From Riptortus pedestris (taxonomy: Eukaryota > Arthropoda > Insecta > Hemiptera > Alydidae), in assembly GCA_019009955.1 (NCBI GenBank), contig CM032228.1, positions 209,720,501 through 209,784,500 of the forward strand: a stretch of DNA of 64,000 bases, read 5' to 3'. The notes under the pieces were generated by a model. It saw only the letters and a program-made list of their open reading frames with translations, was not told the DNA's origin and searched no databases. The position numbers were made by a program, and so were the translations under genes. This document shows positions 1 to 19,425 of the stretch, piece by piece. The stretch's first letter is position 1. Every line of letters begins with the position of its first letter.

Positions 1-399
1 TTTTTGTGCTTATGTATTGTACCTGTTGCAAACGTAAGGGTAGGAATTAATTGTGTTTACTGGTGAAGGCACTAAAATTATTAGACTAAAATCTAAAAGC
101 TAAATGTGACTTCCTAAACTGCTGTAGGAGGAATATTAGTCCCAAGTTATTTTAGGCTTTGGATAGCAATGAGTATTAACACATACTCTTTAAATCTTAT
201 TTAAGTTTGTCGTGTGGTTGTTTTTCAATGTTCAAATAAGAATTTACTTGATTTTACTTTTTTCATCAAATAAAATCATTGTGCCTGCCCTGGCTAGTAA
301 AATAAATTGATTAATCAAAATCACTGGTAGTAACTGATTGGTTTAGCTGAAGTTTGAAAGTTTGAAAGAGAAAAAATTGTTATATTTATTCCTCGACTA

Positions 400-1145
400 C
401 GTCTCGGTCAAAAAATATCTCGGGCCGGCAAACGCCCACTTTCGGCCCTTGGTACGAAATATACTATTACTGAAGGCTGAAAACTATAAAGTACAAATAA
501 CTCATTAATATTTGATGTACGAATAAATGTATTGAACAATACTTGTAGACCATCAATAGTTTGGTTCTATAGACTTTCGATCTGGCTCATAATAACGGAG
601 CTATTTTGAATTATCAAATCCCCCTCTAACACCCCCCCTATTCCAAGTCCGGTTTCAGCCATTAATGACTATGATCTTTAGTGCTAAAAGGAATGGTTAA
701 ATATGGAGTATCAGTTAAATATCAAGTATCCTTTAGATCAAATAAACATTTTCGAATCAAGATCATAAAATCAATTGACGACCATAAAACTAGATGACTT
801 CACACTACATCTTTCTATGTATCTCAAATATTAAAAGTGCAATGACATCAATATTTCATATTTAAGCTTCGAATAATGTTTTTTATTATATAACAGCTTG
901 TTGTTAATATGACATGAGTAGAAGTGGGCGCTTACTGAAGGCTGAAAACTAAAAAATGCTAATATCTTGGTTAATAATCAAGGTAGTTAAAAATGCTTAT
1001 TTACAACATTTGTAGGAAATTACATTTGCAATAAGTTTTATAAAATTTTTAGATCCAACGTATTATAATAGAGGTATTTTGAATTTTTGCAATTCCTCCC
1101 TCTAAACCTCCTCCGCTCACTATTTCCAATTTCAGCTGTTAACTA
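400..1145 (-). repeat. Family A repeat fragments in GFPT intron
   Basis: Two adjacent, overlapping-in-content pieces (about 400-690 and 690-1145) match the internal body of family A read on the minus strand. Shared landmarks are the 'taatatgacatgagtagaagtggg' type block, the 'ggctgaaaact' block, a 'gatccaac...taataacggaga' type block and a C-rich run. Neither terminal block is present. Confidence 0.7.
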
Positions 1146-1151
1146 ATTTTA

Positions 1152-1330
1152 TTATTATTATTTATTAACATCCACTTTTGCTACTATGGTTAATTGGGAC
1201 GGTTTATCAACAGGTTACCACTCTTTTCTAGCCAAGGCGAGACTAAGGATTTTATTTAATGAGTTCCTCACTAAAAAAATGCCTATTGCCCATGTGAGAA
1301 TCGAACTCACGACTCTAACAAAGTATCATG
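1152..1330 (-). repeat. tRNA-derived SINE copy, 5' end decayed
   Basis: Read on the minus strand it has a B-box-like GTTCGATTCTC near 1297-1307, then the family body. The body includes a TAACCTGTTGATAAACCGTCC-like block and ends TTAATAAATAAT. The A-box half beyond 1325 is replaced by unrelated sequence. It lies in an intron, opposite to the gene. Confidence 0.75.
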
Positions 1331-1628
1331 TCTTCTTCACTATCTTTAATGGGTTTTTGAAGTTCCATGTGTTCTGAGTGTCTTAAGGTTCTTTTTCTAA
1401 AGACTTATGTCAGAACTTGTATTTTATTCAAATTTTTACCATAAATTGACAAATTTAATAGCTCTGTTTTGTTTTTTTGTTAGGGCCTTGTTAAGTAAAG
1501 ATTATCTTTTAAAAATTAGTATTTTCTTTATTAGAACTTGTTAACATTACACTCAAGTGAGTGTATTAAATTTTGCTAGCATTATCAATACAGTTAATTG
1601 ATTGTCAAAGTTATTATTTTTTCTATAA

Positions 1629-9482
<7,854 letters not shown>

Positions 9483-9765
9483 TCAACTTCTTGAAATGAT
9501 TTTTGGCTGACGTCATGTGGATGGATGTAGAGTCTCTTATTGAATTTTATTTTTTAAAAAGAACTTTACTCCTTGCAATGAGAAGTTTTCAAATATTTGG
9601 AATTTTCTCATTCAAAAAGAAGACTGTTACATTTACCCAGCAATGTTTGATTTAGTTTACCATTCCAGATTCAAAGGATATCTGCCAATGAGGGACCATG
9701 TACTATGTTTCTTAGTCGTATTGTTACCTGAAGACAAAAATAAAATGTCTGTAAACATATTCTTA
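9483..9765 (+). terminator. GFPT: GFPT 3' UTR and polyadenylation signal
   Basis: An AATAAA lies at 9739-9744, about 255 bases after the stop, followed by a T-rich stretch. A second AATAAA occurs near 9848. The cleavage point is inferred to lie 15-25 bases after the first signal. Confidence 0.6.
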
Positions 9766-10254
9766 GTTTCACTGTAATTTTATCGTGAAACATTAAATCA
9801 CTTAACTAATACATATTTTAATCACTTTTTCAATTCCCATATTACATAAATAAAAAGTTAAATTTAAATATTATAAAAAATGTACTTAAGTTTTATAATA
9901 GAAATATTTTTAGCTTTATTAAAAAGAAAAAGTGATCTGTTAAAATTTGTATTATTTGTAGGTATATTTTGGAAACAAGTCTTTCATTTGTGTTTTTCAA
10001 TTTTAAATGTGTATATGTCAATGTTTATTAGCCTGTATAAATTTTAGTGATGTTATGATGTACAGTGACTATAGACATTTCAAAGTTACTTTAAATTCTA
10101 TTGTGATAGCTGATTTAAGCTTGGTTTTGGTGTTGCCATATTTTTATAATAATAACTCAAGTTATTGTTTGTACATTTCTTTTTAATTAACCTTTTCCCT
10201 TTCTTATTTATATTCCAGTAATCATCAATAACAGGAATTTAAATATTTCAATGA

Positions 10255-10690
10255 ATCACCCCCAGCCACCAGAACATGTTTGCATGTATCTCAAATAATA
10301 AAGGTCTCTTGGAAACAATATTATTTGGCATTTAAGCATCAAATAATGAGGTTTATTACAGAACAGAATATTGTTTATGTGACATGATTAGAAGTGGAAG
10401 TTTTCTGAAGGCTGAAAACTGCAAATATCTCAGTTAATATTCAAGATAGAGAATAAATGTATATAACAATACTTATAGTACATTTAATTTGAAATAAGAT
10501 TGGTACTATACAATATTTCGATCCAACATAAAGTAATGGAGATATTTTGAATTTTGAAAATCCTTTTCCCACTGGTCCGATTTTGGAACTTGATCTTTCT
10601 TTCTACATAAAATGATTAAATATCAAATTTGGTAATGATCAAACAAAAATTGTGAGCGCTAAAGCATTAACTGACAAATTTATATATATA
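10255..10690 (-). repeat. Family A copy
   Basis: On the minus strand this matches the family A body from the 'gtatctcaaataataaaggt' side through 'ctgaaggctgaaaactg' to the 'ttgtgagcgctaaagc' block that flanks the microsatellite position. Only a short TATATATA remains there, and family B starts immediately after. Confidence 0.75.
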
Positions 10691-13310
10691 TTCACTAACT
10701 AAGTTACCTGGATTCGCCCGGGAATTCATTTGAGGCTGAATGATGATGGTATTTTTTTTGGCAATCCTTTACTTTGTACAATATTACATTTCCCTGTCCC
10801 AGTATTAAGGGTTTATACCTAGCGTTGCTGTGGATTTGTTAATAATAAAATTATTTGTACTATAAGGCTTCAATGTCATCAATATTTTTTTATTTCCTGT
10901 CTCCTGTGCACTTAGTTTTTTTTTTTTATATCGCAATGGACCTTATAATTCTTAATCATATAAAGTATTCTATCTCCCAAACCATGTATGAATAGAAGTT
11001 TCCCGGCCTTATACCTTATAAAAAAATAAGGTACCCAGCTTTGCTTGGGAAATCATTTAAGGCAGAAAGATGGTGTTTTGTTTTTGGCAAGGCTTCTACG
11101 TGGACAACAACTACACTTCCTGTCTGGGAGCATTGTTTTCCCATAAGAGTCAGTTGGGCGACTTATAGAAAAGAAATTTTAGATTTGAAGAATAAATGAG
11201 GATAAACCGCTAATCATTCCCTCTCCACTGTTAGACACACCGTGAACAATCAAAGCAAAATCATGGATAGCATTTATTATAATTAAATGTCATCTAAAAT
11301 GCACATATTTTATATATTCAATCTAGCTAAGGTACCCGGCGATGCCTGGGAAATCATTGTTGACTGACTAATGATGTTATTTTTATTGCAAGACTTCAGT
11401 GTGTACACATATTACAATTAGACTTCAATTACACTTCCTCCTCAATGTATTGTTTTTCCGAAAGGGCCTGGTAACTTTTCGGGACTAATAGATTTGAAAT
11501 TTTAGCTGTGAGGAATAAATGAAAATGTGCTCCCTCTCCACTTTTTGACACACCGTTTGAATAATTCAAACCATAATCATGGATAGCATTTATTATAATT
11601 AAATACCATCCATAATGTACATATTTCCTGTCAAAAACCAATCCGAGCACATATAGTTTAAGCATAGTTTTGTAGATGAAATTATATTCGTAATAGTAAA
11701 TCTCAGTAGAAATCATTTCTAGTAATGCAAGCATTTTAAAGGAAATTAGTTAACTCAATTAACTGTTTTAGCCTCCCCTCAACTTCCGCTCCCTCATGAG
11801 GATTATCAACATTGTTTTCCTTAAATTATCCATTTAAAATATAAAACTCTTGGAATGTTTTAATTTTTATTTATTTATTTATTTGGTGAGCTCTGTAACT
11901 AAGCGATGTTGCTCAGTATGGAATGTTTTAATAAATCATATATCTGATGGAATTAAATAATAGTGGTACCCTATAAATAATTTCATTTATATTCAAAATG
12001 CTAGGTGAGGGGAATAGATCGTAGTCTTCCCTGCAACCTAAATAAATACTTTAAACAATCATATCGATTTTAAACGCATATTGTCTTTTTCATAATGACG
12101 TTACCAAATAGCGTTTAATTGTTATGATAATTCATATATATTACAATAAAGTCAAGATATCGGAAATAAGATAATATATTACCAGAATCAAAGAGTTTGA
12201 TTCCCCACTACTTCCACTATCACTCCTTCTGCAAGTTCAGCATGACTTTGTTTGAATAATACATTATAGAAATTAAATAATGGAAATACTCTTATATTTT
12301 ACATTTATATTGGAAACAATTAACAAAGTTATTTCTTAGGGAAAATAAATAAATGAGATGGGGGGGGGGGTGACAGAGATTTATAACCTCATTAATCCGA
12401 ATCATACTTAAAACTATCATATAAGACTAAAACATAACATCATTTGTCATAATATACCTATACTAAATCTCTTGTTTACTTCATTTTATGACAAAAGTGA
12501 ACATAACAAAAGTTACTCTACATATCAAAATGAACATCTATACGGGCATGTTTACCAAAAAACCAATGGGAAACGAAGTTTGGCGATTTTACATATGCCT
12601 CCTTTAAAAACCCCACTCTAAGTTGTCCCTTGAAATTTTATAATCAGGGAGGTTTTAATACTAAATTACATACGAAGGTTCGTTGAGTTCGGTTTAGCCT
12701 TTTAAAATTGTTGATTCCCGCTTTAGTTTTAGTGAATATCTCATTTATACTTTGTTATACAACGAAGTGTATATAACAAACATTACTCTAAATAGCTTTT
12801 GTCATGTACATTTTTTCCGAAAAACCAATAGGAAACAAAATATCACTATTTTTAATTTTGGGCCTTCCTTACAACCCCCACTCCTGCTTGTCCCTAGAAA
12901 TGTTGGTACAGCTTATTGTCATGAAGGAGTTAGTGCTAATTCACATTCTGAGTTTTGTTTAGTTCGGTTGAGTCTTTTGTGGCAAATAAAATTGTTCACT
13001 CCCACTATAGTTTTTAGAGTATAACTCATTTATACTTTGGCATATGACATAAGTGTATATAACAAAACTTACTCTAAATAACAAAATAAACAACTTTTGT
13101 TAAGTGCCTATTTTCCAAAAAAGCAATACGAAACAAAATATTACTACTTTTAATTTCAGGCCTCCCTCATAAACCCCACTCCTATTTGTCTCAGAGAATA
13201 TTTATATAGCCTAAAATCTAGTAATATCATACCAAGTTTCATAAAATTTGGTTCAGCCGTTTATGCTTGAAAAGGTAACAAACAAACAGGCACCAAAGAA
13301 ACAAATTGCA
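10691..13310 (+). repeat. Family B composite repeat region
   Basis: It begins with the family B head 'ctaagttacctggattcgcc' and GAGGCTGAATGATGATGG. Related heads recur at about 11023 and 11330. From 12480 the internal block occurs in repeated units of about 270 bp (markers 'taaaattgtt', 'tcatttatacttt', 'tatataacaaa', 'cccactcctg'). The region ends with the 3' signature 'aagtttcataaaatttggtt' followed by 'aggtaacaaacaaacagg' at about 13230-13310. No coding frame is convincing. Confidence 0.7.
11023..11660 (+). repeat. Direct repeat of two ~310 bp units with family B-like head
   Basis: The units starting near 11023 and 11332 both open with a 'taaggtaccc' plus 'tgggaaatcatt' head. They share 'acacttcct', a 'ccctctccact' block, 'gacacaccgt', 'atcatggatagcatttatta' and 'taattaaat', about 310 bp apart. 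Identity is incomplete, so the duplication is old. Confidence 0.65.
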
Positions 13311-13339
13311 GATATCATGTCCAAGGCATGTGAAACACC

Positions 13340-13510
13340 GTGACTGGTTATTATAAAATTCTAAAATCTCCATTAATTAATGCAAACCAGAAAAAACGCA
13401 TATATCAACATTTATAGGAAATTTGCAACAAGATTGAGTTTAATAAATTATTTGACCCAATTTAAAATAACTGATATATTATAAATTTTCAGTTTTCATC
13501 ATCTCCAAAC
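13340..13510 (-). repeat. Family A fragment
   Basis: It matches the short body segment containing 'atttataggaaatttgcaac' on the minus strand. Both ends are lost. Confidence 0.5.
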
Positions 13511-13604
13511 TTGTGGGAGTTATTTGTTCCTAGGCTGTCAAGCATCCATTTTTGTTTTCCTTCCTTTCTTCAGTAGCCCTTCTCCTAGGAGGTTATTATT
13601 AGGA

Positions 13605-13732
13605 TGTTATTATTAAATTCCTCCTCTAAATAATTTCCTTTGATCAGGCGAGAATCGAACTCGTCACTCTAGGTTTACCATGTGAGATGAAGGTCAATGC
13701 TTTAACTCACATGGCTAACCTGAGCCCCTATA
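13605..13732 (-). repeat. SINE head (tRNA-like half)
   Basis: On the minus strand it starts GGGGCTCAGGTTAGCCATGT, an A-box-like segment. It carries the B-box GTTCGATTCTCG (13649-13660) 70-75 bases later and continues into the body. The 3' body is truncated after about 13605. The tRNA-like half is clear, but there is no intact cloverleaf, so it is a SINE and not a tRNA gene. Confidence 0.8.
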
Positions 13733-13849
13733 ATCAATTAGTATATAAATTAATATCTCAGTGATTTGTGTTCCCATATGTTGAAGTCCTATTTATATTT
13801 CTTTATTTAGGCCTGTAATTATTAAGAATTTATGCAGTTTCTTTTATAG

Positions 13850-14710
13850 AGTGGCTATCATCCCCTAATATTTCAGACAGTACTTCTGATATACCAAGGG
13901 GCTTTCTTAAGTCCTCATGCAATGTTTGGTACCAAGGTTTACTTTTCAAACTGAAAAAAACACTCCCTTTTACCTACTACCTCATCCTTAAATCATACCT
14001 TTCCAACAGACACTTTCAAGTTTCATTTGGTTCATCAATCTCTCCCTTATGTCCTCAACTGGCAGATGTACCACAGGGGTGCATCCTAAGTCCTTTCTTA
14101 TTCTTTACCTATACTGCTGGCATCCCATCACATCCTGAAACTTCCCTTCTCACATATGCAGATCATACTGTAATCTTAACGTCCAACTCAGATCCAAATA
14201 TGGTATCCACAACTCTACAAGAACATCTAGCTCTGCTAGAATTCTGCCTGACTCAGTGGATGATCAAGATCAACAGCAGCAAATGAAGCCATGTAACATT
14301 ACTCTCCGACATTTCATTTGCCCTCCAGTTATACTCAATAGTGCAATAATTCCTCAAAAATCACAAATTAGGTATCTAGGACTCACAATAGACAAGAGAC
14401 TAACTTAAAAACCTCACATCAGATTAAAAAGATAAGAATTGAATTGATTGCACATACTTCTACTAAGACTACTGCACAACAGATCTAAACTATCACTGCA
14501 TAACAAATGATTGATTTACACAACAGTACTCAGACCAATATGGCAGACATATGGACTTGAACTTTGGGGTTCCACTAAACCATGAAATTCCTCCAAAATC
14601 CAAATTGTCAAATCCAGGATACTCCACAAAATTAGAATTCCCCATTTTACGTATCCAATTTAACTCTCCATAACAACCTCAACACTCCTTTTGCCCATAC
14701 CCTCACAAAA
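13850..14710 (+). pseudogene. Jockey-clade LINE reverse transcriptase relic
   Basis: Conceptual translation with several stops and shifts gives the RT palm of a Jockey-type non-LTR retrotransposon. GVPQGCILSPFLFF, then YTAGIPSHPE and LLTYADHTVIL, appear in order, followed by LLEFCLTQWMIKINSSK and RYLGLTIDKRLT. The catalytic YADD is YADH at 14155-14166, so the second metal-binding Asp is lost. Later pieces (RPIWQTYGLELWGS, KIQIVKSRILHKI) match the thumb region. The element is 5' truncated and dead. Confidence 0.85.
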
Positions 14711-15049
14711 TCCCGATAGCAGAAATTGTGGCACATCCTAATCCTTTAGTCGAATCACTCATCTACCCATATTCCAGAAAACCCTAGGCACATGCGAAGC
14801 ATAAGTGATCAAAACATCTTTTAGTGTAGTGAAACGTATTACCCCAATATGGTGTAATCCAATGTTCATTTCAATGTGGGTATTGCCAGTGGATAACTTC
14901 TCATCTCAAGACAATAATAAAGTCAATTTTTATTATTATCATACATACCATTGGCTTGTATATTCATATATTGTAATTAAACAAACAAATAAGTCCTCAT
15001 AACTTCTACACTCAGTAAGTACGGGTATGCAACTGATAGCTCTACTCCA

Positions 15050-15605
15050 CAAGCAATGTTGGCTGGAGGTTCTTCCTTTTTCATCAGGTGCTGGGGCGGT
15101 GAGCCTTGTGTGGCCAATTCTAAGGAGACATTATTAAATTCCGGGGGTCGACATTACTTTCTACTGTCAAGGCATCAGCTTTTATATTTCTGTCTATGCC
15201 ACAAAGTCGTGGAATCCATAAAAATTGCACATGAACATTTTTCCTGTGCATTTCTTGTAAAATCTATTTCTTTACAGATGGGATTTTTTGTTGTACATCT
15301 TTTCAAGTGATTTTAGACTGCTGGAAGAGTCAGAAATATTAAAGCATTCTTTTGTCAATTAATAATAAATTATATTATATTATAATTTATTTACAATAAG
15401 TAGCTGTTTTTATTGCTTTAAGTTCTGCAGTAAACACAATACTTACTGGGGGAAGGGAGTACATCAGTGAGAAATCCTTGGTATATACGGCTGAACCAAC
15501 ACCTCCGTCAGTTTTTGATCCCTGTGTGTACAAATGGAAATCTGGGGACGATTTGCACAACTCTATTTTACTGAATTCATTTGCAAAAATAAATTGGTAG
15601 GTCAT
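15050..15605 (-). pseudogene. RNase H domain of a LINE, frameshifted
   Basis: The 15387-15605 minus frame has LYTQGSKTDGGVGSAVY and FTAELKAIKTA, the first half of a type I RNase H. The usual first catalytic Asp (YTDGS) is Gln. The second half lies out of frame at about 15135-15260, with QFLWIPRLCGIDRN followed by IKADAL. A run of stop codons near 15300-15380 separates the halves. This is a fragment of a non-LTR element whose RT is not adjacent on this strand. Confidence 0.75.
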
Positions 15606-15699
15606 ACTTTTCCTATGTCATTTCAATTCCCAATTTATATTTGGTGGAAATAGGTGCCATTGTTTCAATTTACAGTAATTCATAAATCTTAATTGATAA

Positions 15700-16127
15700 T
15701 GTTATACCAAACATATTTGTATCTGACACAGTAAAAGATCAATAAAAACAATATTTTACAACAGAGCTTGGAGTAGAATGTTTAATGATATCAGCTTATT
15801 GCTAATAAAAGATAAGTAGAAGTGGGGTTATGACTGGATATTAAAAAATTTAAATATCTCTGTTAAATATGCAAAATAAAGGAAAAGTGTATAAAATAAC
15901 ATTTTTATAATAATTTGCAAACAATATTAATTATATACAATTTTCAAACCCTCCATAATAATGAAGGTATTTAGAACTTTAAAAATTCACCTTCTCTAAT
16001 CCCTCTTCCAAGTGATCCTATTTCAGCCAATAGCAAACTTAATCTTTAGTTTTGCATAATATGTTTTAAATCAAATTTTGCAATATCAATGAAAAATTGA
16101 GAGCTTCAAGACACACACACACACATA

Positions 16128-16178
<51 letters not shown>

Positions 16179-16180
16179 GT
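15700..16180 (-). repeat. Family A copy with terminal (CA)n/(TA)n microsatellite
   Basis: The body matches family A on the minus strand: 'agaagtggggttatgactgg', 'ttttgcaatatcaatgaaaa', 'attgagagcttcaag'. At the family's microsatellite position lie ACACACACAC, TGTGTGT and a (TA)n of about 37 bases (16137-16173). Confidence 0.7.
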
Positions 16181-16616
16181 AACCTCTGTCTATACATTGA
16201 TTTTTTTTCGCAAAATTTCATGATAACTTTTCGTTTCACATGTCATAGACACCATAACTGCATTTTGTTTCTTTGTGTCTGTTTGTTTATTCATTTGTTT
16301 GTTTGTTACTTTTTCACGCATAAACGGCTGAACCGAATTTTATGAAACTTGGTATGTATATTACTACTAACCCAACTTAGACTTTAGGCTATGTTAATAT
16401 TCTCTGAGAGGAACAGGAGTGGGGGTTATAAGGACATTTTCGGCAATTATGCACATAACAAAAGTGGTTTATTTTGTTATTTGGAGTAACTTTTGTTATA
16501 TGCACTTTTGTCTTATACCTATAAGTGAGTTATACGTTAAAAACTACTGCGGAAGTCAACAATTTTATTTGGCACAAAAACTGTACCGAACTAAACCAAA
16601 CTCAACTAAAGCAAAC

Positions 16617-17295
16617 GGTACTTGTGTATTATATCCACCACATTTTAATTCCACTAATTCCACGCTAGAGTGCGCTACTGTTTTAACTAGTACGATTCAT
16701 TGTCCGCAAGGGAAGTTATACTTACCTTATAACCTTCTACGGAATTATAATGATAAATAAAAGAAAACACAATTTTTAAAAATAAAACATTTTATTCACA
16801 TTTAGGCGGGAAATGTGTGGAAATACAATTTAAAATGCACTGAAAGGGGTCTCCATTTCCTTTCCCTTGGTGCTGTCGCCATATGAATTCTACCAAATAT
16901 GATTCAAGGTGATACCTGGCTGTCCCACGATATTTTTTATTTCGCCACTTTGCACTTCCCCACATTCTCTCCACTGTCTGAGTATGTGCTCCAGTGTTGG
17001 GGTCAATAAAATTATATTTATGATTAACTTTCGCATGTTTGAATCCTTGGCTTTCTAATATATTCGTTTGGTAGCCTTTCCAGCAATCAGAATACATTGT
17101 GCTACCATCTGCTATATTCTGAATTATTTTCTCTAGAAGAGTAGAGGCGCTTCTGCCAGGAACAGCCACGAAAAACGAATCTTTTGTCTCTCGACAATAA
17201 AAGATAACCTCATTAGCCTGGGAGAGCTAGCGTCGCACTTCAGTAGCGCATTCTAGCGTGGAACTAAAATGTGGTGGATATAATACACAAGTACC
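16617..17295 (-). mobile_element. Merlin (IS1016/ISXO2-like) DNA transposon, internally deleted
   Basis: Terminal inverted repeats of about 55 bp start GGTACTTGTGTATTATATCC at 16617 and end with its complement at 17295. They match with few changes apart from a small indel. The interior carries the transposase frame 16792-17169 (-). The flanks AAGCAAAC (16609-16616) and AACCAAAC (17296-17303) differ at one base in eight, a plausible target duplication for a superfamily known to make 8-9 bp duplications. A second reading is a 10 bp AACCAAACTC duplication. The element sits inside a family B repeat. At about 680 bp it is too short for a full-length Merlin. Confidence 0.8.
16792..17169 (-). pseudogene. 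C-terminal half of Merlin/ISXO2-like DDE transposase
   Basis: The 125-residue frame reads AVPGRSASTLLEKI, then YSDCWKGY (Asp28), KVNHKYNFIDPNTGAHTQ and VERMW (Glu67), and ends QCILNCISTHF. These are the second and third acidic residues and the surrounding signature of the ISXO2-like DDE domain. The frame stays open upstream to about 17228 (EVIFYCRETKDSFFV) and then meets a stop. The zinc-ribbon region and first catalytic Asp of the family are absent, since only the terminal repeat remains upstream. It is therefore a broken transposase. The lack of stops over 140 codons suggests a recent insertion. Confidence 0.85.
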
Positions 17296-17603
17296 AACCA
17301 AACTCTTATGTGAGTTAGCACTAACGCCTTCCTTATAATAAGCCATACTAACATTTCTAGGGACGGGCAGGAGTGGGGGTTATAAGGGAGGCCTGAAATT
17401 AAAAATAGTGATATTTGGTTTCCTATTTGGGTTTCGGGAAATACATACATAACAAAAGTTGTTTATTTTGTTATTTAGAGAAACTTTTGTTATATACAAT
17501 ATCGTCGTATACCGAAGTATAAAGGCGTTATACGCTAAAAATTATAGCGGTAGTCAACAATTTTATTTGGCACAAAAGACTCAACCGAACTAAATAAAAC
17601 ACT

Positions 17604-18312
17604 CGGTATGTGTATTAGTGGGAGGGGAGGGGGATTTTCGAAATATCTCCGTTACCGTATGTCGGATCAAAAAAGTGTATAGAATCAATCTTATTGCAAA
17701 TTAAATGTACTATAAATATTGTCACTTGCATCTATTTTCTATCTTGATTATTAACCGAGATATTTGCATTTTTCAGCCTTCAGAAAACCCCCACTTCTAC
17801 TCATATTACATAAACAATACTCTGTTATATAAAAAATCACATTATTCGATGATTAAATGACAAATAATATTCTATTCTATAGACCTTTAATGCTTGAGAT
17901 ACATGAAAATATGTTCTGGCGACCAGGGGGGTGGGGGGGGGGAGGGGAACCGTCTTAAGTACTTGGACTACTAACATTTGATTGATTGAGGTAAAAACTA
18001 CCCTGATTCTATATAAATTACAGTACTAGATATAGTAAATAGTTTTCAATAAAATTAAAATGTTATACTAGTATTCTGATATATTTTAGTAATTGTTTTT
18101 TCTTTCCGATGAGAGGTTGGCAGACCTGTTCGTTTACATTTCAGACGTTTCCCGTCGGGAGTTTGTTAAAATTAACTGAAAGATTTCTTATTACCGTTTG
18201 TATTTAATCACGGTGGTGTTGTGCTACCAGCATGTAAATTTATCTATTGTTAAGCTTCACGAGAGAAATCTGTTTAGTTAAACTGCCCCTGCATGCCGGA
18301 CTTTTTATCACT
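17604..18312 (+). repeat. Family A copy, 5' truncated, 3' end present
   Basis: It starts at the G-rich block and passes through TACCGTATGTCGGATC, the 'cattttttcagccttcag' type block and 'catttttaatgcttgagata' type blocks. It ends at a decayed version of the family's terminal block (GCCCCTGCATGCCGGACTTTTT). Unlike the 36 kb copy it is not interrupted at 'gtatttaatcacggtggtg', so it serves as the empty-site reference for that insertion. Confidence 0.75.
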
Positions 18313-18339
18313 TGGTCGGGTCCAAGTGTGTCTTCTTCT

Positions 18340-18870
18340 TTTTGTAGCTTCTTAAAATGTATTCGTTATAAGAAAATCATGCTCCTTGCAGAATGACATC
18401 AGTATTTCTCCGCGATTGTTCTTATTTCGTAGACCATATGTCCCAGCTGTTTCGTCGCTGATATGACGTTCACCTTTTACAGAATTAAAATCTCCTACAA
18501 TTACAACATTGTCTTTTCACGAGGTTATATCTAATAATTCTTCATACATATACGAGTTTGACTTCTTCATCCAAGTATTCTGATGTACGTAAATTTACTA
18601 TTATTACAACAAAATTTACTGGTTTACAACTTAACTTCATCATCAGGCATGAGTTTATGGCTAGCAGGCGTTTAAGAGTTTGGCAGAAACTTTCTTATTT
18701 AAAATTAATGCATCACTATTCGTTCAATACTTACCTTGCCTCCACGGTAGATCACTTTCAAGTCATCTAAACAGAAGTCTCCATTCTCATACCATCGAGT
18801 CTCAAATAAACCTAAAATGTCTAGACTATACCTTTTCATCTGCTCTTTTATATCTTCTAATTTACCAAAG
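18340..18870 (-). pseudogene. APE-type endonuclease relic of a non-LTR retrotransposon
   Basis: Minus-strand translation gives LEDIKEQMKRYSLDILGLFE, then TRWYENGDF and, after frame changes, VIVGDFNSVKGERHI and ETAGTYGLRNKNNRGEIL, followed by FCKEHDFLIT. These match the exonuclease-endonuclease fold of RTE/CR1-type LINEs (the CFDP2-like family): the E-TRW motif and the GDFN motif. Numerous stops and shifts show it is dead. No RT follows on the minus strand in the adjacent sequence. Confidence 0.75.
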
Positions 18871-19150
18871 ATATAACCATATATACCACCTTGCCGCAGT
18901 GGCCTCAGTGGTTCCGATGATCATCTCACTGCAAGGTTTTCGCACGATGACCACCCACTGCTACTCTCGGACATTGGTGTCCGGATCCCAAAATAGATAT
19001 GTTCATCATTATTCTTTTTGGAACTGGTGATTACCGACAATGGTTTCCTGTTACCTTTAGTCCTAGTAAGTGTTTCAAAGTTTAGCCATTGTGCCACAGA
19101 TACAGATACTACTACAGTAGCCCCAAGGGTGCCTGTACCATTCCTAAATA
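18871..19150 (+). other. Unassigned GC-richer segment
   Basis: A stretch of nearly balanced composition between the LINE endonuclease relic and a family A end. It contains an open + frame of about 116 codons that resembles nothing I recognise. It may be further LINE sequence. Confidence 0.3.
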
Positions 19151-19154
19151 AAAG

Positions 19155-19354
19155 TCCGTCACTTAGGGGCTGCGTAAGCTAAGCAGATTTCCCACGTGAA
19201 AATCCTTCCCTCTAAACGCCCACCCCCTCCCACTGGTCCGATTTCAGCCGTTAACGAACTTGATCTTTCTTTTTACATAAAACGACTAAATATCGAGTTT
19301 GGTAACGATCAAATAAAAATTGTGACCCCTAGAGCGGTAACAGACAAATATATC

Positions 19355-19425
<71 letters not shown>

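Larger units (their letters stand above)
16255..17603 (-). repeat. Family B copy split by a Merlin element
   Basis: On the minus strand the copy has the 3' signature (16260-16360: AACAAACAAAC, then 'aggtaac'-like and 'cggttcagccgtttatgcg') and two ~270 bp internal units. It is interrupted between 16616 and 17296 by the Merlin insertion. Family A follows immediately at about 17604. Confidence 0.75.

Noticed and set aside
12752..13024. 90-codon frame inside family B
   Set aside because: The same positions carry stops in the other family B copies, so it is an accidental frame.
13605..13732. Possible tRNA gene (A- and B-box present)
   Set aside because: No acceptor stem or full cloverleaf pairs. 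The same sequence recurs many times with a common non-tRNA body, so it is a SINE.
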